Of a stretch of DNA of 5,864 nt, positions 5,198 to 5,864 are shown one piece after another. This DNA comes from Phycisphaerae bacterium (GTDB lineage: Bacteria > Planctomycetota > Phycisphaerae > WQYP01). The position numbers were made by a program, and so were the translations under genes. Position 1 is the first letter of the stretch. The number at the start of each line of letters is the position of its first letter. The notes below the pieces were generated by a model. The model was given only the letters and a program-made list of their open reading frames with translations, was not told where the DNA came from and did not search any database. Where the stretch lies: contig JABEVA010000266.1 in assembly GCA_013044065.1 (NCBI GenBank), forward strand, positions 1-5,864, in the 5' to 3' direction.

Positions 5198-5864
5198 ATG
5201 ACTCTTGAAGAAAAACAGCGGTGGCGGGAATTGTGGATTGGCCGCCGCCGCATCCCCCGCCGACTGCGGGTACGCCAGTGGACTCCGCAAGGCCAGCCCA
5301 TGTTTCGTGGTGGTAATATTCATTACGAACTGTCCCGGCGCGATCGCGGGCTGGCCTGCGGCGGAATCGGCTGGCTGCAACAACCGGCCGGGCGGCTCGG
5401 ACTGGCCCCGGCCATCGACGAGTCCCTGCACCTGCTCAAGGAGCAGCGGCCCTATTCAGAATCGAACCATGTTCTCAACCTCGCCTGCAACATCCTCGCC
5501 GGTGGGGAGTGTCTGCAAGACTTGGACTGGCTCCGCAACGATGAGGTTTATCTGGAGGCCCTGGGAACCCATCGTATTGCCGATCCCACCACGGCCGGGG
5601 ACTTCTGCCGCCGATTCATTGCGGCGGATGTCCGGACCCTCTTGGACACCATCAATCAGGTGCGATTGAAGGTCTTGGGCGCAGCAGCCGTCGGAGTTCT
5701 TTGCGCAGGCGATTCTGGATGGCGACGGTACCATCGCCCCCACCACCGGCGACTGTAAGCAGGGGATGGATATCTGTTATGATGGGCAATGGGGCCATCA
5801 TCCCTTGGTGGTCTCCTTGGCCAATACCAAAGAGCCGCTGTATTTGGTCAACCGCCCCGGCAAC
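5198..5864 (+). pseudogene. IS1380-family transposase, frameshifted and partial
   Basis: This is a DDE transposase of the IS1380 family. The first frame reads MTLEEKQRWRELW, NIHYELSRRDRGLACGGIG (40-58), PYSESNHVLNLACNIL (85-100), RNDEVYLEALG (113-123) and DPTTAGDFCRRF (129-140), in the family's usual order. After KV at about 5674 this frame departs into unrelated residues and stops at 5756-5758. Homology resumes one base later, from TGG at 5676, as WAQQPSEFF, then ILDGDGT with the expected first catalytic Asp, CKQGMDICYDGQWG, HPLVVSLANT and EPLYLVNRPGN, which runs open to the window end. One extra T in CTTGG at 5674-5678 explains the break. AGGAG at 5181-5185 favours starting at GTG 5195 or ATG 5198 over ATG 5186, which abuts it. 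About 222 of the roughly 450 expected residues are visible. Probably inactive, unless the base is a sequencing error. Confidence 0.85.

Larger units (their letters stand above)
5074..5864 (+). mobile_element. IS1380-family insertion sequence, left part (right end outside window)
   Basis: The element is identified by its transposase. The left boundary is approximate: it is placed after the only TTAA (5070-5073) between the end of rhaT homology and the transposase, because IS1380 elements typically generate TTAA duplications. The right terminus is beyond the window, so neither the inverted repeats nor the duplication can be verified. The truncated rhaT lies immediately on its left side. Confidence 0.6.

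Noticed and set aside
5171..5431. Minus-strand open frame opposite the transposase 5' end, considered as the missing rhaT N-terminus
   Set aside because: It is low in membrane-like hydrophobic stretches, does not resemble RhaT, and is the complement of conserved transposase sequence.

Overview
This 5.9 kb window is GC-rich bacterial chromosomal DNA. Several features suggest a planctomycete-like or related lineage: the style of the coiled-coil lipoprotein, the DCDRN-type ClpP, and the RhaT and IS1380 families. This is an impression from protein style, not a database result.

Layout. The left part (141-1568) is a minus-strand pair. A ClpP-type protease comes first, followed 36 nt downstream by a small coiled-coil lipoprotein of unknown function. 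A 251-bp divergent intergenic region (1569-1819) holds a weak clpP promoter candidate and a perfect 9-bp inverted repeat. The centre (1820-4449) is a tight plus-strand cluster: dapB (lysine/peptidoglycan precursor synthesis), queC, queE and queF. The three que genes encode three successive steps from 6-carboxytetrahydropterin to preQ1, the precursor of the tRNA base queuosine. QueC and QueE are joined by a 4-nt stop/start overlap. The preceding enzyme, QueD, is not in the window.

The right part is decayed or mobile. A minus-strand ORF at 4446-5030 is clearly the C-terminal half of an L-rhamnose/proton symporter (RhaT), with its N-terminal half missing. It converges on queF with overlapping stop codons. 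Beyond it, from about 5074 to the window end, lies the left part of an IS1380-family insertion sequence. Its transposase is split by a single-base frameshift near 5675, and the second frame runs off the window. The position of the IS next to the truncated rhaT suggests that transposition or an associated rearrangement broke the symporter gene.

I did not find an undescribed multi-gene system. The points most worth a second look are Asn in place of the catalytic Asp in ClpP, Tyr in place of the usual His in a short QueF, the inverted repeat ahead of dapB, and the rhaT/IS1380 junction with its frameshifted transposase.
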